Positions 15,557 to 23,602 of a stretch of 64,000 nt of DNA are shown here, in pieces; position 1 is the stretch's first letter, and each line of letters opens with the position of its first letter. Source of the stretch: Merdimonas faecis (GTDB taxonomy: Bacteria > Bacillota > Clostridia > Lachnospirales > Lachnospiraceae); NCBI RefSeq assembly GCF_001754075.1, contig NZ_MIEH01000007.1, positions 124,001-188,000 of the forward strand, written 5' to 3'. The notes under the pieces are model-generated. The model worked only from the letters and a program-made list of their open reading frames with translations. It was not told the DNA's origin and did not search any database. The translations under genes and the position numbers were made by a program.

Positions 15557-16284
15557 TACTGCCAGCCCAAAAGACTTTTAAGTGTCTTTGTCTTTTCTCT
15601 GCCAACCGGGATGACCGTTTTGTCATAGCCTTCCATTTTTACACCCAGGCTGTTATTCCCCCAGGGGAACACCTCGCGCACCTTCTCCAGATTGATGAGA
15701 TAACTTTTATGACACCGGAAAAAGGGCCCTCCTCCCAGTCTCTTTTCAAACTCGCCGATCCCTTTTCCCTCATAATACTCTCTTTTTTTCGTATGAATCA
15801 GACATCCCCTCTGATATGTTTCCAGGAAAACCAGATCCTCCACATTCTCAAAAATAGTCTTTCCGTCACTGTTGATCGGAATCTTTCGGGGCATCTTCAT
15901 CTTTCCTGCCGTTGTCTGTCCCTGGTCATGTGCAAGGCACCGGTCCAGGACTTTCTTAAGCCGTCCTTTTTCATAAGGTTTCAGCACATAATCAACAACG
16001 CCCAGTTCAAAAGCAGCGACCGCATATTCAGAATATGCGGTTACAAAAACGATCCTGGCCCGAGGCTGCATGGTCTGGACCGCATGCACCAGATCTGTTC
16101 CGCTGATGTCTCCCAGATTTATATCAAGAAAAAAGAGATCATAGGTCCCTTCCCCGGCAAGCTTCAGCGCTGCCGCTCCGGAATCCCCTTCGTCAATCTC
16201 TGCCTCCGGAAGGAGTTCCATAAGCTGGTATTTCAACTCGCTCCTTGCCGGTCTCTCATCATCGACAACTGCTATCTTTATCAT
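15556..16284 (-). CDS. LytTR-family response regulator (LytR/AlgR type)
   Basis: 242-residue response regulator. The receiver domain (about 1-120) begins MIKIAVVDDERPAR and carries the phosphorylation aspartate in LFFLDINLG. The C-terminal LytTR DNA-binding domain (about 135-240) contains ETYQRGCLIHT and FFRCHKSYLINLEKV. The ATG at 16284 overlaps the stop codon of the sensor kinase gene (ATGA), indicating translational coupling; the longer frame upstream was rejected. LytTR regulators often control adjacent transporter or membrane genes; the symporter upstream of the kinase is a candidate target. Confidence 0.93.
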   Translation of the reverse strand: MIKIAVVDDERPARSELKYQLMELLPEAEIDEGDSGAAALKLAGEGTYDLFFLDINLGDISGTDLVHAVQTMQPRARIVFVTAYSEYAVAAFELGVVDYVLKPYEKGRLKKVLDRCLAHDQGQTTAGKMKMPRKIPINSDGKTIFENVEDLVFLETYQRGCLIHTKKREYYEGKGIGEFEKRLGGGPFFRCHKSYLINLEKVREVFPWGNNSLGVKMEGYDKTVIPVGREKTKTLKSLLGWQ

Positions 16285-18095
16285 TTCCGCATGTCCTCCC
16301 CTTCCTTCGTTTCTTTTCTGCACTCCTTTGAAAACCACAGCCTCACACAGCTTCCTTCATTTGTACTTGAAATCTGTATCCCATGGTCCTCTCCATACGT
16401 CCGTTTCATTCTCTGATCCACATTTCGAAGCCCTATGCTTCCGCCAACCGGTTCGCCTCTTTCCAGTTTTTCCAGTATTTCTTCCTGAAAGCCTTTTCCC
16501 TGATCCCGGACGCTTACAACGATCCCTCCCTTATCCCGTTCTGCGGCAATATGCACCTTTCTCTTCCCGTCCCTGCCAATGCCGTAACGCACTGCATTTT
16601 CCACAATGGGCTGAAGGATGAGCGTCGGAATTCTGATATCCATAGTTTCCGGCAGATCATAGGTCACCTCCAGCTTGTCTTCAAAGCGCGCCTTCTCAAT
16701 CTCCAGGTAGTCTCTGACATGCTTGAGTTCTTCCTCCATCGGGACCATATACCTGCCCTCGCCCAGATTATAGCGGAAATACTCCGCCAGTATGACCAGG
16801 AGTTCCCTGGCCCGGCCGCTGTTTTCACGGCAGACGTAAGAGATCGTATTAAGAGCATTAAACAGGAAATGCGGGTTGACCTGAAACTGCAGCGCTTTAA
16901 ATTCAGCCTGCTGACGAAGCATCCTCTGGCGTTCCAGCTCCGACAGCGCGATCTGTGCCGATGCAATCTCTACCAGATTCTGCAAGAGTTCTACATCACT
17001 TTGACGGAACACCCACTGCTTTTTTGTCCAGACGATCAGGCTTCCGATCGCTTCTTTTTCTATCAGGAAAGGGGCTGCGATCATTGAGTAATCCTTCATC
17101 CACTCATACCATGCACTGGTTTTCGGAACTTTATACGCAATCAGCAATTCTCCCTTTTCCATCGCTTCCCTGCCAATTTCCGGGATCTCGCTAATCTCCG
17201 GCAGCGAAGCCGCTCCTTCCCTTCCTCTGTTCTCCTGATCCTGACCGTCCTGGCCTGGAAGGCTTCCCGGCCAGAACTGCCGTTCCTGCCCTTCTGTCTC
17301 TTCCTCTTTCTGCTCCCATGCCAGGATTTTTTCTTTATCCGTCAGTATTACGCCCGTCCATCCACTGGACTCCATCAGGACTCCTACCAGCCGTTCCATA
17401 TTCTCCTTATCCCGAAGGCCGTTCCCCAGAAGAGGGATGCAGCGTTTTGCCAGCTCTGATGCCCGCTGCAGCTGACGGCTGCTCTCAATATCCTGCCGGA
17501 TAAAAATATGGTTAAAGCTGGAAATAAACAACAGGATCCCGACAGCGTTCATCACCGTCATCAGCGGTCCCGCCCGCATCACCGTTTCCAGGGCAAGAGA
17601 GAATGGATTTACCATACGCAGGATAATAACCAGATCACAAATTTCCGCAAAACATGTCAAAAAGAAGAGATCCCGGTATTTCCACTTCCCCCTTTGAAAA
17701 TACGGGTAGAACCCGCCGCCCAGCAGTCCGAAAAGAACCGTGGAGAATGCTGACGCCATGGCAAACGCCGGATCCCCCGACAGGAAATAGACGTAAACCG
17801 CACCGATCATGGACGCATACATTCCTACCACCGGCCCTCCCAGGATTCCCGATGCAATAGCGGCAATCACCCTCGTATTCATATTGTAGCCGCCAACCTC
17901 GATCCCTGTATAGACCGACAAAATAATGACCGCGCCGAACACGGCCGCCAGAAACACCTGCCCCGCAAAGCTTCTGCGTTCCTGAGAGATCGTAGTTTGA
18001 ATCACCTGAAGCTTAGAAAGCAGTGTTGCCACCAGCACCAGAAGAGCAATATTCAGCGTGACTTCAAAGATCAGGCTCTCCATATGTATTCTCAT
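16281..18095 (-). CDS. LytS-like sensor histidine kinase
   Basis: 604-residue membrane sensor. Five to six hydrophobic helices occupy about residues 8-190 (5TM receptor of LytS type, GGYNMNTRVIAAIASGILGG). A GAF-like region spans about 220-390, a His_kinase domain has the phosphoacceptor in QVNPHFLFNALNT near residue 410, and the C-terminal HATPase contains PTLILQPIVENAVRYG and GGSIGLRNV. It is translationally coupled to the LytTR regulator. A run of acidic and Gln-rich residues (about 260-300) interrupts the GAF region. The upstream region carries three DnaA-box-like repeats. Ligand unknown; related systems sense extracellular nutrients such as pyruvate. Confidence 0.92.
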   Translation of the reverse strand: MRIHMESLIFEVTLNIALLVLVATLLSKLQVIQTTISQERRSFAGQVFLAAVFGAVIILSVYTGIEVGGYNMNTRVIAAIASGILGGPVVGMYASMIGAVYVYFLSGDPAFAMASAFSTVLFGLLGGGFYPYFQRGKWKYRDLFFLTCFAEICDLVIILRMVNPFSLALETVMRAGPLMTVMNAVGILLFISSFNHIFIRQDIESSRQLQRASELAKRCIPLLGNGLRDKENMERLVGVLMESSGWTGVILTDKEKILAWEQKEEETEGQERQFWPGSLPGQDGQDQENRGREGAASLPEISEIPEIGREAMEKGELLIAYKVPKTSAWYEWMKDYSMIAAPFLIEKEAIGSLIVWTKKQWVFRQSDVELLQNLVEIASAQIALSELERQRMLRQQAEFKALQFQVNPHFLFNALNTISYVCRENSGRARELLVILAEYFRYNLGEGRYMVPMEEELKHVRDYLEIEKARFEDKLEVTYDLPETMDIRIPTLILQPIVENAVRYGIGRDGKRKVHIAAERDKGGIVVSVRDQGKGFQEEILEKLERGEPVGGSIGLRNVDQRMKRTYGEDHGIQISSTNEGSCVRLWFSKECRKETKEGEDMRK

Positions 18096-18200
18096 TTTCC
18101 ATATCCTCCGGATCCTGCATTTTCAAACGCACATTTAATGTAACCATCATACCATAAAACGATCCCTTCCGCCATTCATAGAAATACGGAATCCCCAGAA

Positions 18201-18234
18201 TGTGGATAACATCTGTGGATAAAAATGTGGATAA
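18201..18234 (-). repeat. cluster of three DnaA-box-like sequences
   Basis: TTATCCACA occurs three times on the minus strand, at 18201-18209, 18214-18222 and 18226-18234 (starts 13 and 12 bp apart), about 105 bp upstream of the sensor kinase gene. A fourth copy is on the plus strand at 19716-19724, on the other side of the symporter gene. The 9-mer is the DnaA-box consensus. Confidence 0.7.
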
Positions 18235-18249
18235 CGTAAAAAACACCAA

Positions 18250-18289
18250 ATTGGGGACGGGGGATTTTTAAAAATCCCCCGTCCCCAAT
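18250..18289. repeat. 40-bp perfect palindrome, GGGGACG element copy 1
   Basis: Two 20-bp arms (18250-18269 and 18270-18289) with no spacer; the outer part TTGGGGACG matches the elements at 30631 and 50485. It lies after the stop codon of the symporter gene and could also act as its terminator. Confidence 0.85.
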
Positions 18290-18322
18290 GAAAGTTTTAT
18301 GTATGATTTGTTAGAAAATGGC

Positions 18323-19573
18323 TTATTCGTATGCGACTGTTTTCTTTTCGTTGTACACGTCCAGATCCAGCTCGCCCAGCTTCTTGGCCACCAGCATACC
18401 TACCATGACGTCCACATCCACGTTCATCAATGTACGGAACATTCCTGCAAACCAGTCGATTCCAATCAGAACGGCAATACTGTCCATTGGAAGTCCCAGT
18501 GAGGATGCCAGGAAGGTATACACGATCACGGAGCCTCCCGGCACCGAGATGGTTCCCATACACATCAGGCAGGATAACAGGATCGCCATGCCCATCTGAT
18601 AAGTAGTCATATTAACGCCTGTTGACTGTGCCATGAAAAAGATTGCCGTTACATAGCACATCGCAGCGCCACAGCTATTCATAGACATGGTGATCGGGCC
18701 TGTAAAGTCTGCAACCTTGCGGCTGACGCCAAACTTGGTCACCGCGTCTTCCATCTTTGTCTGAAGACAGATCGCTCCTGATGTGGTCGTTACTGCCATC
18801 AGAGACATCTTCCCGAATTTCTTGGGCATCTTCAGCGGATTTACCTTACACAGCGCTGCCGTAAGCGGTCCGTAGATCAGGAACTGGATCACATCGCCAA
18901 CAAGAAGTACTCCCAGGAATTTCGCCATCGGGATAATCACCGCAAATCCGGTGGATCCGGCAACATCTGCCAGCAGGCAGAAGATACCGATCGGCGCAAT
19001 ATACATAACTGTTTTAATAATGTTGGTGATTACTTTATTTAATCCAACCACCCATTCAGCCATATTGCGGTTGCCTGTCTGACGGGTGTATGCGCCCATT
19101 GCCACTCCAAAGAATATCGCAAACACAATACACGGTACCATAGAGCCATCTGCCATAGACTCAACCACGTTGGTCGGAACAAAGTTCAGGAGCGTTTCCT
19201 GAAGAGACGTAGCTTCTACCGCTTTCTCTGTCACTTCTTCCGCACCGGAAAGATCAATCCCAAGCCCTGGCTTTACCAGTGTTGAAAGTACAACTCCAAG
19301 CACTGCCGCAATGGCGGTAAAAAACACGATCCACTTGATCGTATGTACTCCCATCTTTCCTACATCTTTTCCATCTCCGCCGCCGACTGCCGCCGCAACG
19401 GAAGACATGACCAGAAGCACAACCGACATCTGGATCAGCCGCAGGAAAATATCTCCGATAAACTTCAGGTTTCCGGCCCATGGCCCTACCAGAGCTCCGA
19501 ACACGATACCGCCTACCGTGGCGATCAGGATCTGTGTCGTCAGAGATATCGAAAATTTCTTTTTCTTTTCCAT
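18323..19573 (-). CDS. dicarboxylate/amino acid:cation symporter (DAACS family)
   Basis: 416-residue symporter of the DctA/GltP family, which uses Na+ or H+ to import glutamate, serine/threonine or C4-dicarboxylates. Seen: about eight membrane helices, the serine-rich re-entrant loop equivalent in TTTSGAICLQTKMED, the TM7 motif analogue SMNSCGAAMCYV, and GTISVPGGSVIV before the last helix. It lies on the same strand as the LytS/LytT genes, upstream of them. GGGAATGAAACA precedes the ATG as a weak ribosome-binding site. Given the amino-acid-fermenting context an amino acid substrate is plausible. Confidence 0.92.
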   Translation of the reverse strand: MEKKKKFSISLTTQILIATVGGIVFGALVGPWAGNLKFIGDIFLRLIQMSVVLLVMSSVAAAVGGGDGKDVGKMGVHTIKWIVFFTAIAAVLGVVLSTLVKPGLGIDLSGAEEVTEKAVEATSLQETLLNFVPTNVVESMADGSMVPCIVFAIFFGVAMGAYTRQTGNRNMAEWVVGLNKVITNIIKTVMYIAPIGIFCLLADVAGSTGFAVIIPMAKFLGVLLVGDVIQFLIYGPLTAALCKVNPLKMPKKFGKMSLMAVTTTSGAICLQTKMEDAVTKFGVSRKVADFTGPITMSMNSCGAAMCYVTAIFFMAQSTGVNMTTYQMGMAILLSCLMCMGTISVPGGSVIVYTFLASSLGLPMDSIAVLIGIDWFAGMFRTLMNVDVDVMVGMLVAKKLGELDLDVYNEKKTVAYE

Positions 19574-19643
19574 TGTTTCATTCCCTCTTTCTTCTCTCTT
19601 TACTTCCTTTAAAGCCTGCTGTCCGTTCTTTTGCTATGCTTAT

Positions 19644-19671
19644 ATTTTATCTATTTAAAGAAATGATTCAA
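19644..19671 (-). promoter_or_regulatory. candidate promoter of the DAACS symporter
   Basis: Minus-strand -35 TTGAAT (19666-19671), 16 bp, -10 TAAAAT (19644-19649), about 70 bp before the start codon. Confidence 0.5.
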
Positions 19672-19725
19672 TGGCTTTTGTCCAAACGGCAGATATCTCT
19701 GACGGAAATGTCAACTTATCCACAT

Positions 19726-19759
19726 AAAAAGACTGTGCCTTAAAAAGCACAGTCCTTTT
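19726..19759. terminator. bidirectional terminator downstream of the DUF3343 gene
   Basis: GACTGTGC (19731-19738) pairs with GCACAGTC (19747-19754); A and T tracts flank both sides, so it can end the minus-strand selenium operon. Confidence 0.82.
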
Positions 19760-19770
19760 AAATATTGCTA

Positions 19771-20007
19771 TCATACCATACATTCGTGCATGGCCTCTTC
19801 CTCAATCCCGGTTTCTTTCATTACTGCCGCTATCTTTTCCCTGTCTTCCAGCGGCGCACACCAGGCCAGGCCGCAGCCTGCAGAAATCTCTCTTGGCACC
19901 GGAATGATCCTCCCCGGCGTCTCCTGCTCTTTACAGAACTTTTCCATTGCCATTGCGTCAGCGGTCGTATGGAAAGTCACGACCAGCTTTAGTTCTTTTT
20001 TTCTCAT
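19771..20007 (-). CDS. DUF3343 protein (putative Se/S carrier-like)
   Basis: 78-residue protein of the DUF3343 family, described as a putative Se/S carrier. It begins MRKKELKLVVTFHTTADAM and contains GRIIPVPREISAGCGLAWCA, whose cysteines in the SAGCGLAW context are the conserved feature. The ATG at 20007 follows the stop of the upstream TusA-like gene by 1 bp; a TTG at 20016 is the alternative start. It is last in the operon aminotransferase - yedE - TusA-like - DUF3343, so a role in handing selenium or sulfur to acceptor proteins is likely by context. Confidence 0.85.
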   Translation of the reverse strand: MRKKELKLVVTFHTTADAMAMEKFCKEQETPGRIIPVPREISAGCGLAWCAPLEDREKIAAVMKETGIEEEAMHECMV

Positions 20008-20008
20008 G

Positions 20009-20212
20009 TTACTCAATCACCACTTCGAAGTATCCGTCCTTCTCCACTGCTGTCGATTTCTTGCCGTGATCTTTGGCATATTTTTCTACATTGGTTTTCT
20101 GATGAGGCTCTGTCACCAGAACCTTTACAGGTTCGGATGCCCCTTTCAGCGCCTCTGCCGTCAGCATCAGCGGCTCCGGACAGGATAACCCTCTTGCATC
20201 TACTTCCTTCAT
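20009..20212 (-). CDS. TusA/SirA-like sulfurtransferase
   Basis: 67-residue TusA-fold protein with the single conserved motif LSCPEPLML (Cys11), which carries persulfide (or selenide) between donors and acceptors. Slightly shorter than E. coli TusA but complete. It lies 65 bp after yedE and directly before DUF3343. In selenium loci such proteins are thought to receive Se from the transporter or a desulfurase; this is inference from position. Confidence 0.9.
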   Translation of the reverse strand: MKEVDARGLSCPEPLMLTAEALKGASEPVKVLVTEPHQKTNVEKYAKDHGKKSTAVEKDGYFEVVIE

Positions 20213-20277
20213 ATTTTTACCTTCTTTCCTAGGATACTACTCCTTTTTCTCCATTTCAACCGTCAAAGCAAGATTTC

Positions 20278-21375
20278 TTATGCTTTCGACTCTCTTTTAT
20301 TCGTAAACGCGATCACAAATAACAGAATGATGCAGATGATACATGCGACCTTTCCGTTTAACGGCACTGCTCCGGCAACCACTTCCTGCGTCTTTGCATC
20401 CAGGGCGGTTCCGCTGGCTGCCAGTCCCAGATTGTGACAAAGCGCCGCTCCCACGAACATGCCTACCACCGTCATTGCCGCATCGGACGACCCCTGTCCG
20501 GCCAGGATCAGCTGACGGAGCGGGCATCCTCCGGCCAATACCGCGGCAAAGCCCACCGTATACATGCCAAGGATGTTCCACAGATGCTCGGAATGAGCGA
20601 TGATTCCCGGTGTGTCAAATGCCAGCACAAAACGTCCGGTTGCCACATTAAATACCAGCATTACAACAAACAGACCCGCGATCACACAGAACAGATCGAA
20701 ATTCTTCATCAGGATGATATCACGGATACTTCCGGCAAAGCACATCCTGGACTTCTGCGCAAAAGCCCCGAATACCAGTCCGCCGATAAGAGCCAGGATC
20801 ACCGGTGCATGCATGCTTCCCGGTCCTGTCTCACTGCTCTTTAACAGTGTGGTGAACAGCGCCAGGATCAGAATTCCCAGGACGATTACAGAGATCACTG
20901 CTCCGCTTTCTTTATTTGTAATATAAGCACGTCCCAGACTGAACCCTTTCTTCAGCGCAAATACGCCCGTCGCGATTCCCAGGATAAACCCTATCAGTGC
21001 AACCCATGCGTTCAAATCTCCTGCCGACATACGGATTACCATACGCAGCGGGCATCCCAGGAATACCAGCGCCCCGATCATAATGATCATGCCCAGTACA
21101 AAACGGATCATCGGCGATGAACCGGCTGTAGAACGATATTCTTTCGTAGCCACGGAAATCAGGAATGATCCCAGCACCAGGCCGATGATCTCCGGTCTTG
21201 CGTACTGTACAGCCTCTGCCTGATGCATTCCCAGCGCTCCTGCGGTATCACGGATAAAGCATGCGATACAAAACGCCATATTTGCCGGGTTACCAAAGTA
21301 TGCCAGAAGCGCCGCTACGATTCCGCATACTACACCGGCCAGTGCCAGTTTTTTCTTTGAATCTGATAAATTCAT
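20278..21375 (-). CDS. yedE: YedE-type putative selenium transporter
   Basis: 365-residue polytopic membrane protein of the YeeE/YedE family, with repeated MVFLGCPLRMV-like and LAGGCPLRQLILA motifs containing the conserved cysteines, and about ten hydrophobic helices. Thiosulfate import is known for related YeeE proteins; the YedE subgroup encoded beside selenium genes is annotated as a putative selenium transporter. The ATG at 21375 follows GGAGGGAAACA and gives MNLSDSKKK; the longer frame was rejected. It follows the aminotransferase gene in the same operon. Confidence 0.88.
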   Translation of the reverse strand: MNLSDSKKKLALAGVVCGIVAALLAYFGNPANMAFCIACFIRDTAGALGMHQAEAVQYARPEIIGLVLGSFLISVATKEYRSTAGSSPMIRFVLGMIIMIGALVFLGCPLRMVIRMSAGDLNAWVALIGFILGIATGVFALKKGFSLGRAYITNKESGAVISVIVLGILILALFTTLLKSSETGPGSMHAPVILALIGGLVFGAFAQKSRMCFAGSIRDIILMKNFDLFCVIAGLFVVMLVFNVATGRFVLAFDTPGIIAHSEHLWNILGMYTVGFAAVLAGGCPLRQLILAGQGSSDAAMTVVGMFVGAALCHNLGLAASGTALDAKTQEVVAGAVPLNGKVACIICIILLFVIAFTNKRESKA

Positions 21376-21411
21376 TGTTTCCCTCCTTGTTTCTCTCAAC
21401 CCTTGCAGTCT

Positions 21412-22560
21412 TTATTCTTCTGCCAATTCGCGGATCGCCCTTATGGCCGTATCCACTTCTTCTTCCGTATTGTAGTGGGAAAAGCTGAATCTCACAGCCC
21501 CCTGCTCTACCGTTCCCAGCGCCTCATGCATCAGCGGCGCGCAGTGCCCGCCGGATCTGGTAGATATTCCATATTCTGTAAGAAGCTCATCACTGACTTC
21601 GGAAGAATCATAATCACCGATATTCAGCGTCACGATCGCACAGCGGTTCTTCGTCGAAAAGTCACCATACACCTTGACGCCGGGGATTTCTTTTACTCCT
21701 TCATAAAATCTCCACATCAGGTCCTGTTCACGGGCGCGGATCGTATCCACGCCCGTTTTTTCCAGGTACTCCACGGCTGCATGAAGGCCTGCAATGCCGT
21801 GCCCATTCAAAGTGCCCGCCTCCAGAGCGGTGGGCATCTCAGTTGGATGCGTTTTACTGTAGGTCTGCACACCGCTTCCGCCAGATAGCAGCGGGCGGAC
21901 GGACAGCCCTTTTCTGACATACATGCCGCCGGTTCCCTGGGGACCTAACATCCCCTTATGGCCGGTAAAGCAAAGTACATCTATCTTCATTTTCTGTACA
22001 TCAATGGGGAACACTCCTGCAGTCTGGGAAGCATCCACAACAAATACGATCCCTTTTTCTCTTGCCAGGGTTCCGATCGGCTCCGGATCAATATAATTTC
22101 CCGTCAGGTTCGAGCCGTTGGTACAGACGATCATTTTTGTATCAGGAGCGATCGCATTTTCGATATCCGCAAGATCCAGTGTCCCTTCCGGATTACTTTT
22201 CACGATCGTAAGCCTAATGCCCTTCTTTTCCATTTCATAGAGCGGGCGCAGCACGGAATTGTGCTCCAGCATTGTAGCTATCACATGGTCTCCCGGATTC
22301 AGGATGCCTTTGATCGCAATATTCAGGCTCTCTGTCGAATTCGCGGTAAACACGATCTGCCTGGGATCTTCCGCTCCAAACAGCCGGCACAGTTTCTCCC
22401 TGGTATCATAGATCAGTCTTGAGGCACTAAGAGAAGCCTCGTTTACTCCTCTGCCTGCATTTCCCATAGAACTCATCGCCGCCACGACCGCATCGATCAC
22501 TTCCTTAGGCTTGTGCATCGTTGTTGCCGCATTATCCATATAAATCATTGTAGATTCCAT
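21412..22560 (-). CDS. class V aminotransferase / cysteine desulfurase-family protein
   Basis: 382-residue PLP enzyme. The cofactor lysine is Lys202 in FTGHKGMLGPQG, and a candidate catalytic cysteine is Cys340 in RSGGHCAPLMH. It begins MIYMDNAATT like NifS/IscS. Members next to yedE and yedF are thought to release Se or S from (seleno)cysteine for selenophosphate synthesis; specificity cannot be told from sequence. A second in-frame ATG (residue 5) is possible. First gene of the operon with yedE, the TusA-like gene and DUF3343, behind a promoter with LysR-type sites. Confidence 0.9.
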   Translation of the reverse strand: MESTMIYMDNAATTMHKPKEVIDAVVAAMSSMGNAGRGVNEASLSASRLIYDTREKLCRLFGAEDPRQIVFTANSTESLNIAIKGILNPGDHVIATMLEHNSVLRPLYEMEKKGIRLTIVKSNPEGTLDLADIENAIAPDTKMIVCTNGSNLTGNYIDPEPIGTLAREKGIVFVVDASQTAGVFPIDVQKMKIDVLCFTGHKGMLGPQGTGGMYVRKGLSVRPLLSGGSGVQTYSKTHPTEMPTALEAGTLNGHGIAGLHAAVEYLEKTGVDTIRAREQDLMWRFYEGVKEIPGVKVYGDFSTKNRCAIVTLNIGDYDSSEVSDELLTEYGISTRSGGHCAPLMHEALGTVEQGAVRFSFSHYNTEEEVDTAIRAIRELAEE

Positions 22561-22597
22561 CCTTTCCTTCGGGAGTCTTCTTTTGTCTCCATTTATT

Positions 22598-22670
22598 AGT
22601 ATATTCTGAATTTACGGTTTCGTCTAATCGAAAACGTCCATAAAAAAAGCCTGTTATAGAAAACGTCTAT
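22598..22670 (-). promoter_or_regulatory. promoter of the yedE operon with two LysR-type operator dyads
   Basis: Minus-strand -10 TATACT (22598-22603), 17 bp, -35 TAGACG (22621-22626). Just upstream are two similar 15-bp dyads, ATGGACGTTTTCGAT (22627-22641) and ATAGACGTTTTCTAT (22656-22670), 29 bp apart, each fitting a LysR box. The weak -35 with adjoining sites suggests activation by the neighbouring LysR regulator. Confidence 0.65.
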
Positions 22671-22685
22671 GCCAGGCTTTTCTCT
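22641..22685 (-). terminator. terminator after the selenium LysR gene
   Basis: AAAAGCCTG and CAGGCTTTT arms enclose TATAG/CTATG pairing; a T run follows on the minus strand. The distal LysR operator dyad (22656-22670) lies in its loop. Confidence 0.72.
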
Positions 22686-22690
22686 TATTC

Positions 22691-23602
22691 TTACTGCTCC
22701 AGGCCATACACCTCTTTTACGACCCTGATAAACCGTTCCGCCGACCTCGTCAGCTGATAATTTTTGTTATAAACCAGGTTGATATCCCTGCCTTTATCCG
22801 CTCCCGGAATCGGGAATGCCAGCATATGTCCTTCCTCGACCTCTTCCTTGGAAGCCAGGCGTGACAATACAGAAATCCCCAGCCCCTGGGTCACAGATTT
22901 TTTTATCGTCTCCTGATTTTCAATACTGGCGATCACATCCAGCTTTCCTACATCAATTCCCGCACGGGCAAACTGTTTTTCCGCCTCTTTTCTGGTTCCG
23001 GAACCCTCCTCCCTCATGATAAAAGATTCCTTACAGATCCAGGAAATATCACCCGCAGACTCTTCTCCAAGCCGCCGGTATTTTTCTGTATTCGGCGTGA
23101 TGACTACCAGCTGATCCTTATAAAACGGCACATATTTACAATGCTTTTTCTCAAGCGTTGTCCCTGTCAGGCCCACATCTACCATGTGATCTATCACCCG
23201 CAGCACCACCTGGGCGCTGTCCATTTCCACAATCTTCAGCTGTTCCTTTGGATATTTCTCGTTATATCTCTTCAGGATCTCAGGAAGAAGATACTGGGCC
23301 GGCACGGTAGAGGCCGCAATCGTGATGCAGTGCTTTGCCGTGTCTTCACCGCTCCCAAATCTTTCCTCGATCTTACGCTCCAGATCCATCATCGGCTTTG
23401 CGTATTTATATAGCTCCTTCCCGTCCTCGGACAAGCTGACTTCTTTGGTATTGCGGATAAAGAGCCTGACATTTAATTCTTTTTCCAGAGAAGCAATGTG
23501 GGCGCTGATCGTCGGCTGTGTCAGAAACAGCTCCTTGGCCGCCTTGGAAAAGCTGCCCTCTTCCGCCACCTGGACAAATGCTTCTAATTGTTTCAGATTC
23601 AT
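22691..23602 (-). CDS. selenium-metabolism-associated LysR family regulator
   Basis: 303-residue LysR-type regulator: winged helix-turn-helix at about residues 1-60 (FSKAAKELFLTQPTISAHI), effector-binding domain from about 90. The ATG overlaps the selB stop codon (TAATG), so it is translationally coupled to the selA-selB operon. It resembles the LysR group that is habitually found with yedE/yedF/selD genes. The likely targets are the downstream aminotransferase-yedE operon, whose promoter carries two LysR-type dyads, and perhaps selD. Effector unknown; a selenium or sulfur metabolite is plausible. Confidence 0.9.
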   Translation of the reverse strand: MNLKQLEAFVQVAEEGSFSKAAKELFLTQPTISAHIASLEKELNVRLFIRNTKEVSLSEDGKELYKYAKPMMDLERKIEERFGSGEDTAKHCITIAASTVPAQYLLPEILKRYNEKYPKEQLKIVEMDSAQVVLRVIDHMVDVGLTGTTLEKKHCKYVPFYKDQLVVITPNTEKYRRLGEESAGDISWICKESFIMREEGSGTRKEAEKQFARAGIDVGKLDVIASIENQETIKKSVTQGLGISVLSRLASKEEVEEGHMLAFPIPGADKGRDINLVYNKNYQLTRSAERFIRVVKEVYGLEQ

